58,557 nucleotides of DNA from Deltaproteobacteria bacterium (GTDB taxonomy: Bacteria; Desulfobacterota; DSM-4660; Desulfatiglandales; Desulfatiglandaceae), in NCBI GenBank assembly GCA_021737785.1, contig JAIPDI010000034.1:1-58557 (forward strand). Reading direction: 5' to 3'. The notes under the pieces are model-generated. The model made no database searches. It saw nothing but the letters and a program-made list of their open reading frames with translations, and was not told the origin of the DNA. The translations under genes and the position numbers were made by a program. Shown here piece by piece: positions 27,123-35,221 of the stretch (positions are counted from its first letter, which is position 1; the number at the start of each line of letters is the position of its first letter).

Positions 27123-28076
27123 ATGCGCATTCTAATCTGCGATGACATATTTCCGGCCATGCTGGAAATCCTCACCCGCCTTCTTCCGGAGGACGAGATC
27201 CGCTGTTGTCCGCAGGAACAGGTCCCCCAAGCGGTGGGATGGGCCGAGATTCTCATCCCTTCCATGACGCGGATCACATCCGATATCATCGGGACTGCAC
27301 CGGATCTGAAACTCATCCAGCAATTCGGGGTCGGCCTGGAGGGCGTAGACATCCGTTCGGCCACGGCAAGGGGAATCCTTGTGGCCAATGTTCCAGGGAG
27401 CCAGGCCCCGGTCCACGCTGAATGCACCGCCGAAGGGGGTGTCTTTTTGATGATGGCCTGTTCCCGGCGCTTCAAGTCCGGCCAGCAGGCCATGGGTCGG
27501 GGGGAGTGGGGAAGACCTACGGGCCAGGCCCTCATCGAGCGGAAGGCTCTGATCATCGGCCTGGGCGCGGTAGGCCGGGCCCTTGCCCGGCGTCTGGTGG
27601 CCCTGGGGATGAAGGTGACAGGGATTGAGCTTTCCCCGCCCCGGGGGTTGGCGGAAGAACTGGGCCTGGTGCAGGTGGCAGGGCCGGAGCGCCTCGATTC
27701 TCTCCTTGCCGAGACGGACTTCCTTGTCTCGGCCGTTACCCTCACCCCGGAGACACGGGGCATGATCAATTGTTCGGTGTTCGCCCGGATGAAACCGACT
27801 GCCTATGTCATCAATATCAGTCGCGGCCCCATCGTAAACGAAGAAGACCTGTATGCCGCGGTTACTGAGGGAACCATCTCAGGGGCAGGTCTGGACGTCC
27901 TGAACAGCGAACCGCCCGCTCCCGGGCACCCGCTCCTCAATCACGAGCGTATCGTGGTGACCCCCCATACGGCCGGGGTTACGGAACAGTCTTTCAGCGC
28001 CCTGGGCCATGCGGTTGCAGGAAATATTGTAAGGCTGAAACAGGGGAGGCCTGTAGAGAATACCATTTCAGTATAA
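27123..28076 (+). CDS. D-isomer-specific 2-hydroxyacid dehydrogenase
   Basis: A 317-residue NAD(P)-dependent dehydrogenase reducing a 2-keto acid or oxidising a D-2-hydroxyacid. The Rossmann motif is GLGAVGRALARRL (near 145). The catalytic set is visible: Arg in ISRGPIVNE, Glu in LNSEPPAPG and His in TPHTAGV. It resembles phosphoglycerate or hydroxypyruvate/glyoxylate dehydrogenases, without the ACT domain of full SerA. The ATG at 27123 follows GCCTGAGGAG; an upstream frame extension would overlap the iron-sulfur gene. It converges with the RdgC-like pair and lies near the aminotransferase and serine-kinase-like genes, so hydroxypyruvate-type chemistry is plausible but unproven. Confidence 0.85.
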   Translation: MRILICDDIFPAMLEILTRLLPEDEIRCCPQEQVPQAVGWAEILIPSMTRITSDIIGTAPDLKLIQQFGVGLEGVDIRSATARGILVANVPGSQAPVHAECTAEGGVFLMMACSRRFKSGQQAMGRGEWGRPTGQALIERKALIIGLGAVGRALARRLVALGMKVTGIELSPPRGLAEELGLVQVAGPERLDSLLAETDFLVSAVTLTPETRGMINCSVFARMKPTAYVINISRGPIVNEEDLYAAVTEGTISGAGLDVLNSEPPAPGHPLLNHERIVVTPHTAGVTEQSFSALGHAVAGNIVRLKQGRPVENTISV

Positions 28077-28088
28077 AGAAGAACTTTT

Positions 28089-28658
28089 TTAAACCGTCTC
28101 CCCAGCAGTTGACGAGGGTTGCGCCGCTTCTCCTGTCGCACCCCGGCGCATCCATTGGGCAATCGCCATCCTCTCTTCGGTTTCCCATTCAGGAGAAAGA
28201 CGGCTTTTGATAAAGGAGAAATAGATCAGATCCATTGCAGATATGGCCTCCTCCATCAGAAATGCCTTTTCATAAAAAAGACCGTCCGGGTCCTCCTTGC
28301 TGTCATTCATGACCTTGGGGGTCTTAAAAGATCGGAAGTTCATCCAGGTGGAATCCAGGGTAAAGGACCACTGGTTGTCGCCCATGGCCATCTTGACGGT
28401 GGCGTGACGGATCTCCTTTTCTTCGGCCAATGCAAGACGGGCCTCTTTCATGCTCAAGGCCTCTCCCGTACAGGTGATGGTCTCCACCCCCCGCTCGGTT
28501 TCCGACTGGAGGGTGATCTTTCCATCCAACCAGAGTTCGGCCGTTCCCTTATCGCCCAGATCGAATATACCATCCTCTGTCTCTGACTTGAACCAGAGCC
28601 AAAGGAGGAATTCCCTTCCCAGAAATTCTGTCTTTCTCACTCTATCCAGGAGCTGCAT
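28089..28658 (-). CDS. Conserved-looking hypothetical, partner of RdgC-like gene
   Basis: A 189-residue acidic protein without a family I can name. It begins MQLLDRVRKTEFLGREFLLW and has regular beta-type stretches (GTAELWLDGKITLQSETE) and a helical C-terminus, with no signal peptide or membrane segment. It starts 2 nt after the stop of the RdgC-like gene, so the two are one transcription unit and probably act together, perhaps on DNA. It converges with the dehydrogenase gene. Confidence 0.65.
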   Translation of the reverse strand: MQLLDRVRKTEFLGREFLLWLWFKSETEDGIFDLGDKGTAELWLDGKITLQSETERGVETITCTGEALSMKEARLALAEEKEIRHATVKMAMGDNQWSFTLDSTWMNFRSFKTPKVMNDSKEDPDGLFYEKAFLMEEAISAMDLIYFSFIKSRLSPEWETEERMAIAQWMRRGATGEAAQPSSTAGETV

Positions 28659-28660
28659 GG

Positions 28661-29284
28661 CTATCGGTCCTCCAGAAAACGGGAAGGGCTCAACCCATCC
28701 AAGAGATTGCGGGGAGCGCCCTCTGTTACAAGATACAAATCTCCAAGGGTATAGGGGCAGATCGCCTGGAGCTGAAGATTAAACGTGTTAAGAAACCGCT
28801 CCGCAAATTCGTCGCAGACCCGGGTGCCGGTGCATCCGAATACGACAAGACCGGTGGTGTAGTTCCAGACCATGTCATAGATCCTGGCAACAGGGATCGC
28901 CCGCTTCAGGAGGCGGAGTCTTACGGCCTCCTTGATATCCGCGCGACGGCTTTTCGGCAGGAACTCAAGATTTTCCTCTTTCTTGATCTTTTCTTCGGCC
29001 TCCCTGCAGTATTGTTTCAGGGCCGTGGGGGGGATCTTTCTTTCGTCGATTCTGAGGGACACGGCAATATAGGGTTCTTTGAGAAACTCGATCCCCGCAA
29101 AACGGTTGTCGAACATATCCATTATGTTCACCCAGCCCGTTGAACGTTCATCTATCGATTTTTCGTCCAGGTCCCTGAAGGCATATCGAGCGACATTTTC
29201 AGAAAGCGTTTCCTTGAAATTCTGCGGAAGCGTCTTCTCTGCCATATATCTCGTAAAGCCTGCGGACCCGTGCATCAGACCCAT
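28661..29284 (-). CDS. RdgC-like recombination-associated protein
   Basis: A 207-residue protein whose middle resembles RdgC. The pattern EPYIAVSLRIDERKIPPTAL, then a long basic helix (KSRRADIKEAVRLRLLKRA), then a strand with GLVVFG corresponds to the RdgC core in which KDEVLHSLLPRAFS precedes NGLIMVD. RdgC rings bind double-stranded DNA and restrain RecA. This protein is shorter than E. coli RdgC (about 300 residues), chiefly at the N-terminus. ATG follows GGAAAGGAAAACCG. The call rests on recognised pattern, not alignment. Confidence 0.6.
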   Translation of the reverse strand: MGLMHGSAGFTRYMAEKTLPQNFKETLSENVARYAFRDLDEKSIDERSTGWVNIMDMFDNRFAGIEFLKEPYIAVSLRIDERKIPPTALKQYCREAEEKIKKEENLEFLPKSRRADIKEAVRLRLLKRAIPVARIYDMVWNYTTGLVVFGCTGTRVCDEFAERFLNTFNLQLQAICPYTLGDLYLVTEGAPRNLLDGLSPSRFLEDR

Positions 29285-29510
29285 CGGTTTTCCTTTCCGG
29301 AATTAATATGTTTACTCAAATAAATAAGTTGCGAGATTTCTGAGGATATGATATTTTCTAAACAGGTGGGATGGTGAACTGCGAGTCCAAGTACCGGGAT
29401 CGGGTCAAAGTCCTGGGGCGTCAGGACATGTTCGTTAAGAACCTCTAATCCTGTTGTCAGGAGCGCCGACCGATGTGCAGCGCCATCCCACCACCATTTC
29501 CAGCAGTGCC

Positions 29511-30701
29511 TCAATGTGCAGACGCGTAGACGGATGCCGCGGCGTCCAGCGCCCCGGTTCCTACGCTGACGCCCTGGGCCTTGAGGATGGTTTCCAGGGC
29601 CGAGAGGAAGAGGAAGACATTCCTGCGGCGGGAGGCATGCCCCATCAGGCCCACCCGCCATACCTGTCCTGCCAGGGCGCCCAGGCCCCCGCCGATCTCC
29701 ATACTGAAGTCATTCAACAGGGCCTTGCGGACCTTCAGGTCATCCGCGCCGTCCGGAATGCGGACGGCGTTGAGCATCGGGAGTCGTTCCCCTTCTGCCA
29801 CCAGCATGGAGAGTCCCATGGCCTCGACGCCGGCCACCAGGGCCCGATGATTCAACAGATGACGGGCAAACCGGGTCTCAAGCCCCTCTTCCGCAATGAT
29901 GCGGAGGGCCTCCCTCAGGGCGTAGATCATGTTGATGGGAGCCGTATGGTGATACTTCCTGTCCGCTCCCCAGTAACTGCTCACCATACTCATGTCCAGA
30001 TACCAGCTTGTCACCGGGCTTTTCCGTTCCTGGAGAACCTTCAAGGCCGCAGGGCTGAACGAGACGGGGGAGAGGCCGGGGGGGCAGGAGATGCACTTCT
30101 GGGTCCCGCTGTAGGCCGCGTCAATGCCCATCCGGTCCAGGGCTACCTCCATGCCGCCGAGGGAGGTCACCATATCCACCAAAAACAGGGCCCCGGACGC
30201 CTTGGCAATGGATTGGAGGTCTTCCAGGGGCTGGCACACGCCGGTGGAGGTCTCGGCATGGACCACGGCAAGGATCTTGGGCTGCCTCCCCTGCACGGCC
30301 TGCCGGACCATCTCGGGATCGATGGCCTTGCCCCATTCCGCGTCCACCCGGATGAGTTTTCCACCCAGGCGATTGACAATGTCGGCCATACGGGTCCCGA
30401 AGACGCCGTTCACACAGACAACCACCTCATCTCCCGGTTCCATCAGGTTGACAAAGCAGGTCTCCATGCCGGCACTCCCGGTCCCTGAAACCGGGATGGT
30501 CAACGCATTCTCTGTCTGAAAGAGAAAACGGAGCAGTCGCTGGGTTTCATCCATGATGGAGAGAAAGACCGGATCTAAGTGGCCGATGCAGGGGGCGGAC
30601 ATGGCGTTTAAGACACGTGCGGGCACATCGCTGGGGCCGGGACCCATCAGGACCCGTTCGCCCGGATCAATATCTCTGAAATCATTCGCATTAAGACTCA
30701 T
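29511..30701 (-). CDS. Class V aminotransferase (alanine-glyoxylate / serine-pyruvate type)
   Basis: A 396-residue PLP enzyme. The start [10 protein letters not shown] and the PLP-lysine motif [12 protein letters not shown] (Lys near 200) define the alanine-glyoxylate aminotransferase group, which moves amino groups among alanine, serine, glyoxylate and hydroxypyruvate. The Asp that contacts the pyridine nitrogen is in [25 protein letters not shown] precedes the ATG. It is the last gene of a minus-strand set with a SerB-like and a serine-kinase-like protein. Gaps are 107 and 68 bp, so co-transcription is likely. Serine or phosphoserine as amino donor fits the context; it is inference. Confidence 0.87.
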   Translation of the reverse strand: MSLNANDFRDIDPGERVLMGPGPSDVPARVLNAMSAPCIGHLDPVFLSIMDETQRLLRFLFQTENALTIPVSGTGSAGMETCFVNLMEPGDEVVVCVNGVFGTRMADIVNRLGGKLIRVDAEWGKAIDPEMVRQAVQGRQPKILAVVHAETSTGVCQPLEDLQSIAKASGALFLVDMVTSLGGMEVALDRMGIDAAYSGTQKCISCPPGLSPVSFSPAALKVLQERKSPVTSWYLDMSMVSSYWGADRKYHHTAPINMIYALREALRIIAEEGLETRFARHLLNHRALVAGVEAMGLSMLVAEGERLPMLNAVRIPDGADDLKVRKALLNDFSMEIGGGLGALAGQVWRVGLMGHASRRRNVFLFLSALETILKAQGVSVGTGALDAAASVYASAH

Positions 30702-30808
30702 TCTGACCTCCTCTTGAATATGAATAAGCAGGCAATGGTACCGGTGTCTGAGAACGGTTCAGACGCGGCCTCAGAACAACGGGAGTATAGGGAAGAATCA
30801 GAGGGGTG

Positions 30809-32056
30809 TCAACTGTCTGTAGCGGCGACCCCTTGAAAATACCGCTTCAGTTCGGTCTCTGGAATCCCAAGGCAGTAGAGAAGGTTCATGATCCGATCAC
30901 TGCTGAGGAACCCGTCTGTCTGGATGCTCCCCCTGCCGGGTTTGAAGGCGATGGAAAGCCCGGCATTCTTGATAAAATGGGATCGGGTGGACCCGTCCCC
31001 GATGGCAATCACCTGGTCCCTGTTGATTTTTTCCACTCGCATGATGAACTCGAGGATTTCTTCCTTTGTATCGGCGGTAATAACAGGCGCCTCCAATTCA
31101 CCGGTGATGATCCCGTAGGGATCCACCTGGAGGGTGTTTGAAAATGCATAATCCACCCCGGCCTGCTGATACACCTTTTTCACAAGAAGATCGAATCCGG
31201 AGGATACGAGTGCGATCTTGAACCCCATCGATTTCAACACCCGGATCAGCTCGAACGATCCGGGGGTCAACCGGAGCATCTCACTGAACTTCTTGAAATC
31301 ATTGGCAGGCATGCCTTTCAGCATCCTTGCGGTTTCTGCAAAAGATGTCGGCTGCCGGTCTCCTCCATCCGGGGACAGCATCGATCGATCTATTGATGAA
31401 ACGCTCTCCCGAATCTTTTCCATAAAACCGTGGAGGGAAAAATCGTCAAGGAGGGTGGATTCCAGGTCGAATACAACGAGCTTTTTCATCTTGCTGAAGA
31501 CATCTTCGCTCTGGACGACCACGCTTTGGTTCAGACGGGCACACAGGTCTTTGAGCCCGCTTTTCCATGTGTCTTCGGCCTCAAGGCCTTCCGACGATTC
31601 GCCGGCGATCATTGTGCTCACATCTATGAGCATTTCCATGGAGAAGAATTTGCCCCTGGCGATCATCCTGCAGCTTTCGATATTAATGTTCTTCTTGAGA
31701 AAAAAGCGTGAAATGCTCGCAATAATTCCGGGGCGATCCAATCCCAGGACCGTGACCAGATGGTTTTCTTTTTCAGATGAAGCGGTACGTGCCTCCGGGT
31801 CATACGCCCCTACCACCACCTTCAGCCCGGTCTCGTCTTCAATGGTTTTCAGCCGGGCCAGGACAGAGGACGTCAGGCCGGTTGAACCGGGAAAGTCGAT
31901 GATAAGAAAGATGGAAAACAGTCCCCTCCGGCAGCTTTCCTCCACATCAATAATATTGCCTCCCAGCTCAAATACCCTGTCGGTAATCCTTGAGACCAGC
32001 CCGGGGGCGTCCAGGCCGATAGCGGAAAGACTGATGGTCCTCTGTGCACGGTTCAT
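30809..32056 (-). CDS. SerB-like protein: two ACT domains and a HAD domain with altered motifs
   Basis: A 415-residue protein. Two ACT domains (about 5-80 and 98-175) precede a phosphoserine-phosphatase-type HAD domain, as in mycobacterial SerB2. HAD motif I is FDLESTLL: the nucleophile Asp197 stays, but the second Asp is Glu199, as in ThrH. Motif II (VSSGF) and the motif III Lys (ADTKEE) are kept. Motif IV reads GDGSTRSH where SerB has GDGANDL, losing the second acidic/amide ligand. Phosphatase activity may be weak, changed to phosphotransfer, or absent. ATG at 32056 is used, with GAGGG upstream; an in-frame GTG lies four codons earlier. ACT domains suggest amino-acid control. Confidence 0.8.
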   Translation of the reverse strand: MNRAQRTISLSAIGLDAPGLVSRITDRVFELGGNIIDVEESCRRGLFSIFLIIDFPGSTGLTSSVLARLKTIEDETGLKVVVGAYDPEARTASSEKENHLVTVLGLDRPGIIASISRFFLKKNINIESCRMIARGKFFSMEMLIDVSTMIAGESSEGLEAEDTWKSGLKDLCARLNQSVVVQSEDVFSKMKKLVVFDLESTLLDDFSLHGFMEKIRESVSSIDRSMLSPDGGDRQPTSFAETARMLKGMPANDFKKFSEMLRLTPGSFELIRVLKSMGFKIALVSSGFDLLVKKVYQQAGVDYAFSNTLQVDPYGIITGELEAPVITADTKEEILEFIMRVEKINRDQVIAIGDGSTRSHFIKNAGLSIAFKPGRGSIQTDGFLSSDRIMNLLYCLGIPETELKRYFQGVAATDS

Positions 32057-32124
32057 GTCATCCCTCACATAAATCGGGTTTGTCAGGTTGTTGAGCCCTT
32101 TGAGTCGGGTGATTCCTTTATTCT

Positions 32125-33036
32125 TTAATCGAAAAAAACATACAGCTCTTCCTGGTAATACCTCCCATTCAGGACCTGTCCCGGGCCGAACCGTCTGAGC
32201 CTTTTCCTTTTCAGGAAGTCGGCCAATCGTTCGTTGATCTCTTCCAAAGAGGCCTGTCCCCTGAACAGGGTAATGGGGACATTCACGTTAATCGGCCGTG
32301 CCGGGATCAGATGGCGGGTTGCCTTGGGGGCGAACCGCCTATTGTGGTTTACTGCATCTACTACCATTTCCTTGGAGATCTGGGGCGTCCAGATCACCAT
32401 TTCATCGGATCTCAGGCCTTGGCAGAAATTCTCTTCCTCTACCGCCTGACATGGAATATAGTCCACTGTTTTCCCGGACCGGATGAGCCGCTTTTGGATC
32501 CTTTCCACAAGGTGGTATGCATTGACCGCATCTTCGGCCATGTGTCTCTGGAAGCTGACCGCTGCAAAATAACGACCCTGCTGAATGCCGCACTGCAATC
32601 TGTTTTTTCCCAGGAGGCTCCGCAACGCGCCGGCATCTTCCACCTGTTCCAGTCTTCCGCCCATCTCCGCGATAAGCCGTTTCAGCGAGTCTTCATTCCT
32701 CATCCTTCCCAGTCGCCTGAACCAGTAACGCAACTGAACGGCCGGATTAAAGTAATCGATTCTGCATACCAGAATATGGTTGAATCCGAGTTCTCTGAAG
32801 ACAAACGCACGATGGTGTCCATCCAGAACCATACCGTTCTTGTCCACGATAATCGGGTTCTGCAGGTCTGCCCAGTTCCTGGACTCCAGAACCAGGTCAT
32901 TGGCCTTTTCCGGGATCACTTCTTCGTGCAGCAGCAAGGATGCCACCGGCATGATTTCCAACTGCAGTTTCAGGCGTCCCGTATCAATGACGACCATGGT
33001 CTCTGTCACCAGTTCCGATGGTTCAGGATAGACCAC
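32125..33036 (-). CDS. ParB-fold protein of the SbnI/SerK free serine kinase type
   Basis: A 303-residue protein. The N-terminal ParB/Srx fold has LLLHEEV (Glu38) and LDGHHRA (Asp72 to Arg76), matching the catalytic Glu (HET/HEQ) and Asp (IDGVHR, VDGHHR) of staphylococcal SbnI and archaeal SerK. Those enzymes phosphorylate free L-serine to O-phosphoserine. The C-terminal half also follows them: MVIWTPQISKEMVVDAV, then FAPKATRHLIP near 240, then a tail ending ELYVFFD like SbnI's KVYLVEQ. This goes well beyond generic ParB similarity. GTG at 33036 or ATG at 32997 could start it; the latter better matches SbnI. It heads the minus-strand set with the SerB-like protein and aminotransferase. Confidence 0.78.
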   Translation of the reverse strand: MVYPEPSELVTETMVVIDTGRLKLQLEIMPVASLLLHEEVIPEKANDLVLESRNWADLQNPIIVDKNGMVLDGHHRAFVFRELGFNHILVCRIDYFNPAVQLRYWFRRLGRMRNEDSLKRLIAEMGGRLEQVEDAGALRSLLGKNRLQCGIQQGRYFAAVSFQRHMAEDAVNAYHLVERIQKRLIRSGKTVDYIPCQAVEEENFCQGLRSDEMVIWTPQISKEMVVDAVNHNRRFAPKATRHLIPARPINVNVPITLFRGQASLEEINERLADFLKRKRLRRFGPGQVLNGRYYQEELYVFFD

Positions 33037-33624
33037 ACAAAATGGCGGAAAAGCTGCTTTTCGACGGCCGGATGCAGCCCGGAAATGACGGGCAACGCCC
33101 GGTTACCTCCGGCCCATTGAAGCATCGCAAACTCTCGGCCATGTATGCGCAGTGTCGACCCTGTTGGAGAGGTTCGGCGAAGGTGAAGCGCGCAAGGCCC
33201 ATCGGAAAGCAAGACGTCCTCTGATCCTGCCGGCCACCCGGGACTCACCCAACGGCCGACACGCATGGGGGAGACGGCGGCCAGGGCCTTGATTCCGTTT
33301 TTCATGGCGGATGTCCCTTTGGTCATGTTGATTACCATTTTCCAATTAGTACACGATCTCCACGCCTCTGTCGAGCTGCTTGTTTCCGACCCCTCTCAGG
33401 AGCTGCCTTCATTCACCAAAGGCTGACATATTGCCGTTGAATTTCTCAAAGCGATGAGGTATCCTTTTTATAAATTTAGACAACAATAAGGGATGATATC
33501 TCCTCACAAAGGCACCAGTCAGGGGGTTCATCGTCGGCCGATGCGGGCCGGAAGAATAGGCGCAGGGGCATTGTGACAGGCGGATAAGAGAGGCGTTGAA
33601 GTAAATCAAAAGGGAGGGGGTACC
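33037..33624. other. Divergent intergenic stretch
   Basis: About 590 bp between the serine-kinase-like and KptA-like genes, which point away from each other. A minus-strand frame at 33006-33338 (110 codons) has no ribosome binding site and no recognisable protein, and it overlaps the kinase-like gene. Promoters of both genes should lie here, but I cannot assign them. Confidence 0.4.
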
Positions 33625-34380
33625 CTGGGCAGACGACATCAACAGATACGAACAGAGGGCCTGAGTCGCTTTCTCGTTTATGTGCTGGGACACAGACCGG
33701 ATGAGTTCGGCCTGGTTCCTGACAGGGAAGGATTTGTCGCCCTAAAGGAACTGCTCCAGGCCCTTCACGATGAAGCGGAGTGGCGGTATGTGCGCCGATC
33801 CCATATCAACGAGATCCTCATGGGGAGTGACAGAACGCACTTTCAATCCGAGAGCGATCGCATCCGGTCAATGGAATGCCGGTGGGAGCTGGATCTCCAT
33901 CACCCGCACTTGTCCCCGCCCAGGATCCTCTTTACGGCCATCCGGCGAAGGGCGCATTCCGTGGCCGTGGAAAAGGGTCTGAAAGGTCCCGAAGGCAGGC
34001 CTCTGGTGCTTTCACCCAACAGGGATATGGCCGTGAAGATCGGGCGCCGGCGAGATCCGGACCCGGTGGTTCTGGAGATCCTGGCAGAGGCGGCAGTGGA
34101 GAAGCGGACTTTGTTCTATTTGTTCGGGGACCTCTTTTTGAGTCCGGATATTCCGGCCCGATTCATTGCCGGTCCCCCGGTGCCCAAAGAGGTGCTGGAG
34201 GATCGAAAAGAGAAAGACAAATCCACCCAGAAGCCTTTCAAAGCACCGCCGTCTCCCACCCCGGGGACCTTTATCCTGGATTCCTCCAGGGACCCAGATC
34301 TTTATCGGAAGACAAAGGGAAAAAAGCAAAAAGGATGGAAGGAGGCGGCCAGAAGGATGCGGAAGCAGACAAAAAAATGA
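33625..34380 (+). CDS. KptA/Tpt1-fold protein lacking the catalytic residues
   Basis: About 251 residues if started at CTG 33625. The N-terminal LSRFLVYVLGHRPDEFGL aligns with the KptA opening, and PLVLSPNRDMAVKIGRRR with the later strand; DPDPVVLEI and IPARFIAG complete the fold. KptA transfers a 2'-phosphate from RNA to NAD using Arg/His residues. Here LRH is LGH (Gly22), QGHS is replaced by ECRW, YHGT by FTAI, and HVHLS by PLVLS, so the reaction is unlikely. A Lys/Arg-rich tail (KGKKQKGWKEAARRMRK) suggests nucleic-acid binding. No ATG, GTG or TTG lies before the conserved N-terminus. CTG after AGGGAGGGGG is the best start; GTG 33682 would cut into the fold. Confidence 0.68.
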   Translation: MGRRHQQIRTEGLSRFLVYVLGHRPDEFGLVPDREGFVALKELLQALHDEAEWRYVRRSHINEILMGSDRTHFQSESDRIRSMECRWELDLHHPHLSPPRILFTAIRRRAHSVAVEKGLKGPEGRPLVLSPNRDMAVKIGRRRDPDPVVLEILAEAAVEKRTLFYLFGDLFLSPDIPARFIAGPPVPKEVLEDRKEKDKSTQKPFKAPPSPTPGTFILDSSRDPDLYRKTKGKKQKGWKEAARRMRKQTKK

Positions 34381-34516
34381 ACGTCGAACATCCGGTTGGA
34401 CGCCATGTCTGTAATCGCCCGTTGCTGGACAATATGCCGAGATGTTTTATCTTAGGGCTTAAGACCCCCGCGCGCCTCCAGAACATTCTTGGGCTTTGCG
34501 CCATATCTTTTTAGTT

Positions 34517-34532
34517 GCGGCCGTTGGGCCGC
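34517..34532. repeat. GCGGCC-GTTG-GGCCGC hairpin (REP-like)
   Basis: A perfect 6-bp stem preceded by TTTTTAGTT. It resembles the GGTTGCGGC hairpins at 161-192 and 17052-17083 and lies just upstream of the next gene's start. Confidence 0.4.
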
Positions 34533-34546
34533 CTTGGGATTGTTGC

Positions 34547-35221
34547 ATGCGATTGGTGTTATTCAGTATACGCAGAAAAGCAAGGTGGTCAGCCTCAGCG
34601 TTGCTGTGGGGCGTTCTATTTATTTTTATTGCTGAAGCAGGGTATCCTATGCAACCTCCTCCGGAACCTTTGAATATCCCCAAGTTGAGATGCCTGATCT
34701 CAGAGGCCGATCTTATTGCCGTGGGAACGGTTACCGGGCTCATGGAAACCGAATGTACAAAGGGGGGAGAAAGAAGAAAGACCGTATCGGCTGCCTTGAG
34801 CGTGGAAATGCCGCTGAAAGGCGATGTGCTTTCAGGCAGCCCTATCATGATCGAAGAAACCTACCCGGCTCCTGATTCGCTGCTTAAGCCTCCTCCTGAG
34901 CGGTTGGCAAAAAATAACAATGCACCGGAAAAGGCTGTTGTCGGCCTGAGGGCGGGGCCGAGTCGTTACCATGGAAGATATGCGCAAGGCGGCCGAATCA
35001 TCGTATTTCTGAAGGATATCAAAGGGACCTGCGGATATACGCCCCTCGGCTCCGGCACCTATGACAAACACCTGTGTGAATTTCTGATAGAGACTGACGG
35101 CATTAAGGCGCTTTATTTCAGATTCGCCGACGATGTATTGCCCCATGTGGGATCAGAAGACGAATTCATCGGGTTAATCAGGGCGTTAATCAACTCAAGC
35201 CCAGACAAAGGGAGTGAATGA
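34547..35221 (+). CDS. Hypothetical secreted protein
   Basis: A 224-residue protein of no family I recognise. The ATG at 34547 gives MRLVLFSIRRKARWSASALL and a hydrophobic core (LLWGVLFIFIA), a plausible signal peptide. The mature part has mainly beta strands (LISEADLIAVGTVTG, GGRIIVFLKDI), suggesting a small extracytoplasmic beta domain. Its stop overlaps the peptidase-like start as GAATGATG, so the two proteins are probably exported and used together. An upstream in-frame start at 34496 would weaken the signal peptide. Confidence 0.65.
   Translation: MRLVLFSIRRKARWSASALLWGVLFIFIAEAGYPMQPPPEPLNIPKLRCLISEADLIAVGTVTGLMETECTKGGERRKTVSAALSVEMPLKGDVLSGSPIMIEETYPAPDSLLKPPPERLAKNNNAPEKAVVGLRAGPSRYHGRYAQGGRIIVFLKDIKGTCGYTPLGSGTYDKHLCEFLIETDGIKALYFRFADDVLPHVGSEDEFIGLIRALINSSPDKGSE

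Noticed and set aside
26099-27769. 556-codon minus-strand frame opposite the iron-sulfur and dehydrogenase genes
   Set aside because: It is a shadow of two genes with clear motifs, in GC-rich DNA where long antisense frames are expected.
32125-33036. Chromosome partitioning ParB
   Set aside because: No helix-turn-helix and no parA neighbour. Full-length similarity pattern and context point to the SbnI/SerK kinase group instead.
33006-33338. 110-codon minus-strand frame upstream of the serine-kinase-like gene
   Set aside because: No ribosome binding site and no recognisable sequence; it overlaps the better supported gene.
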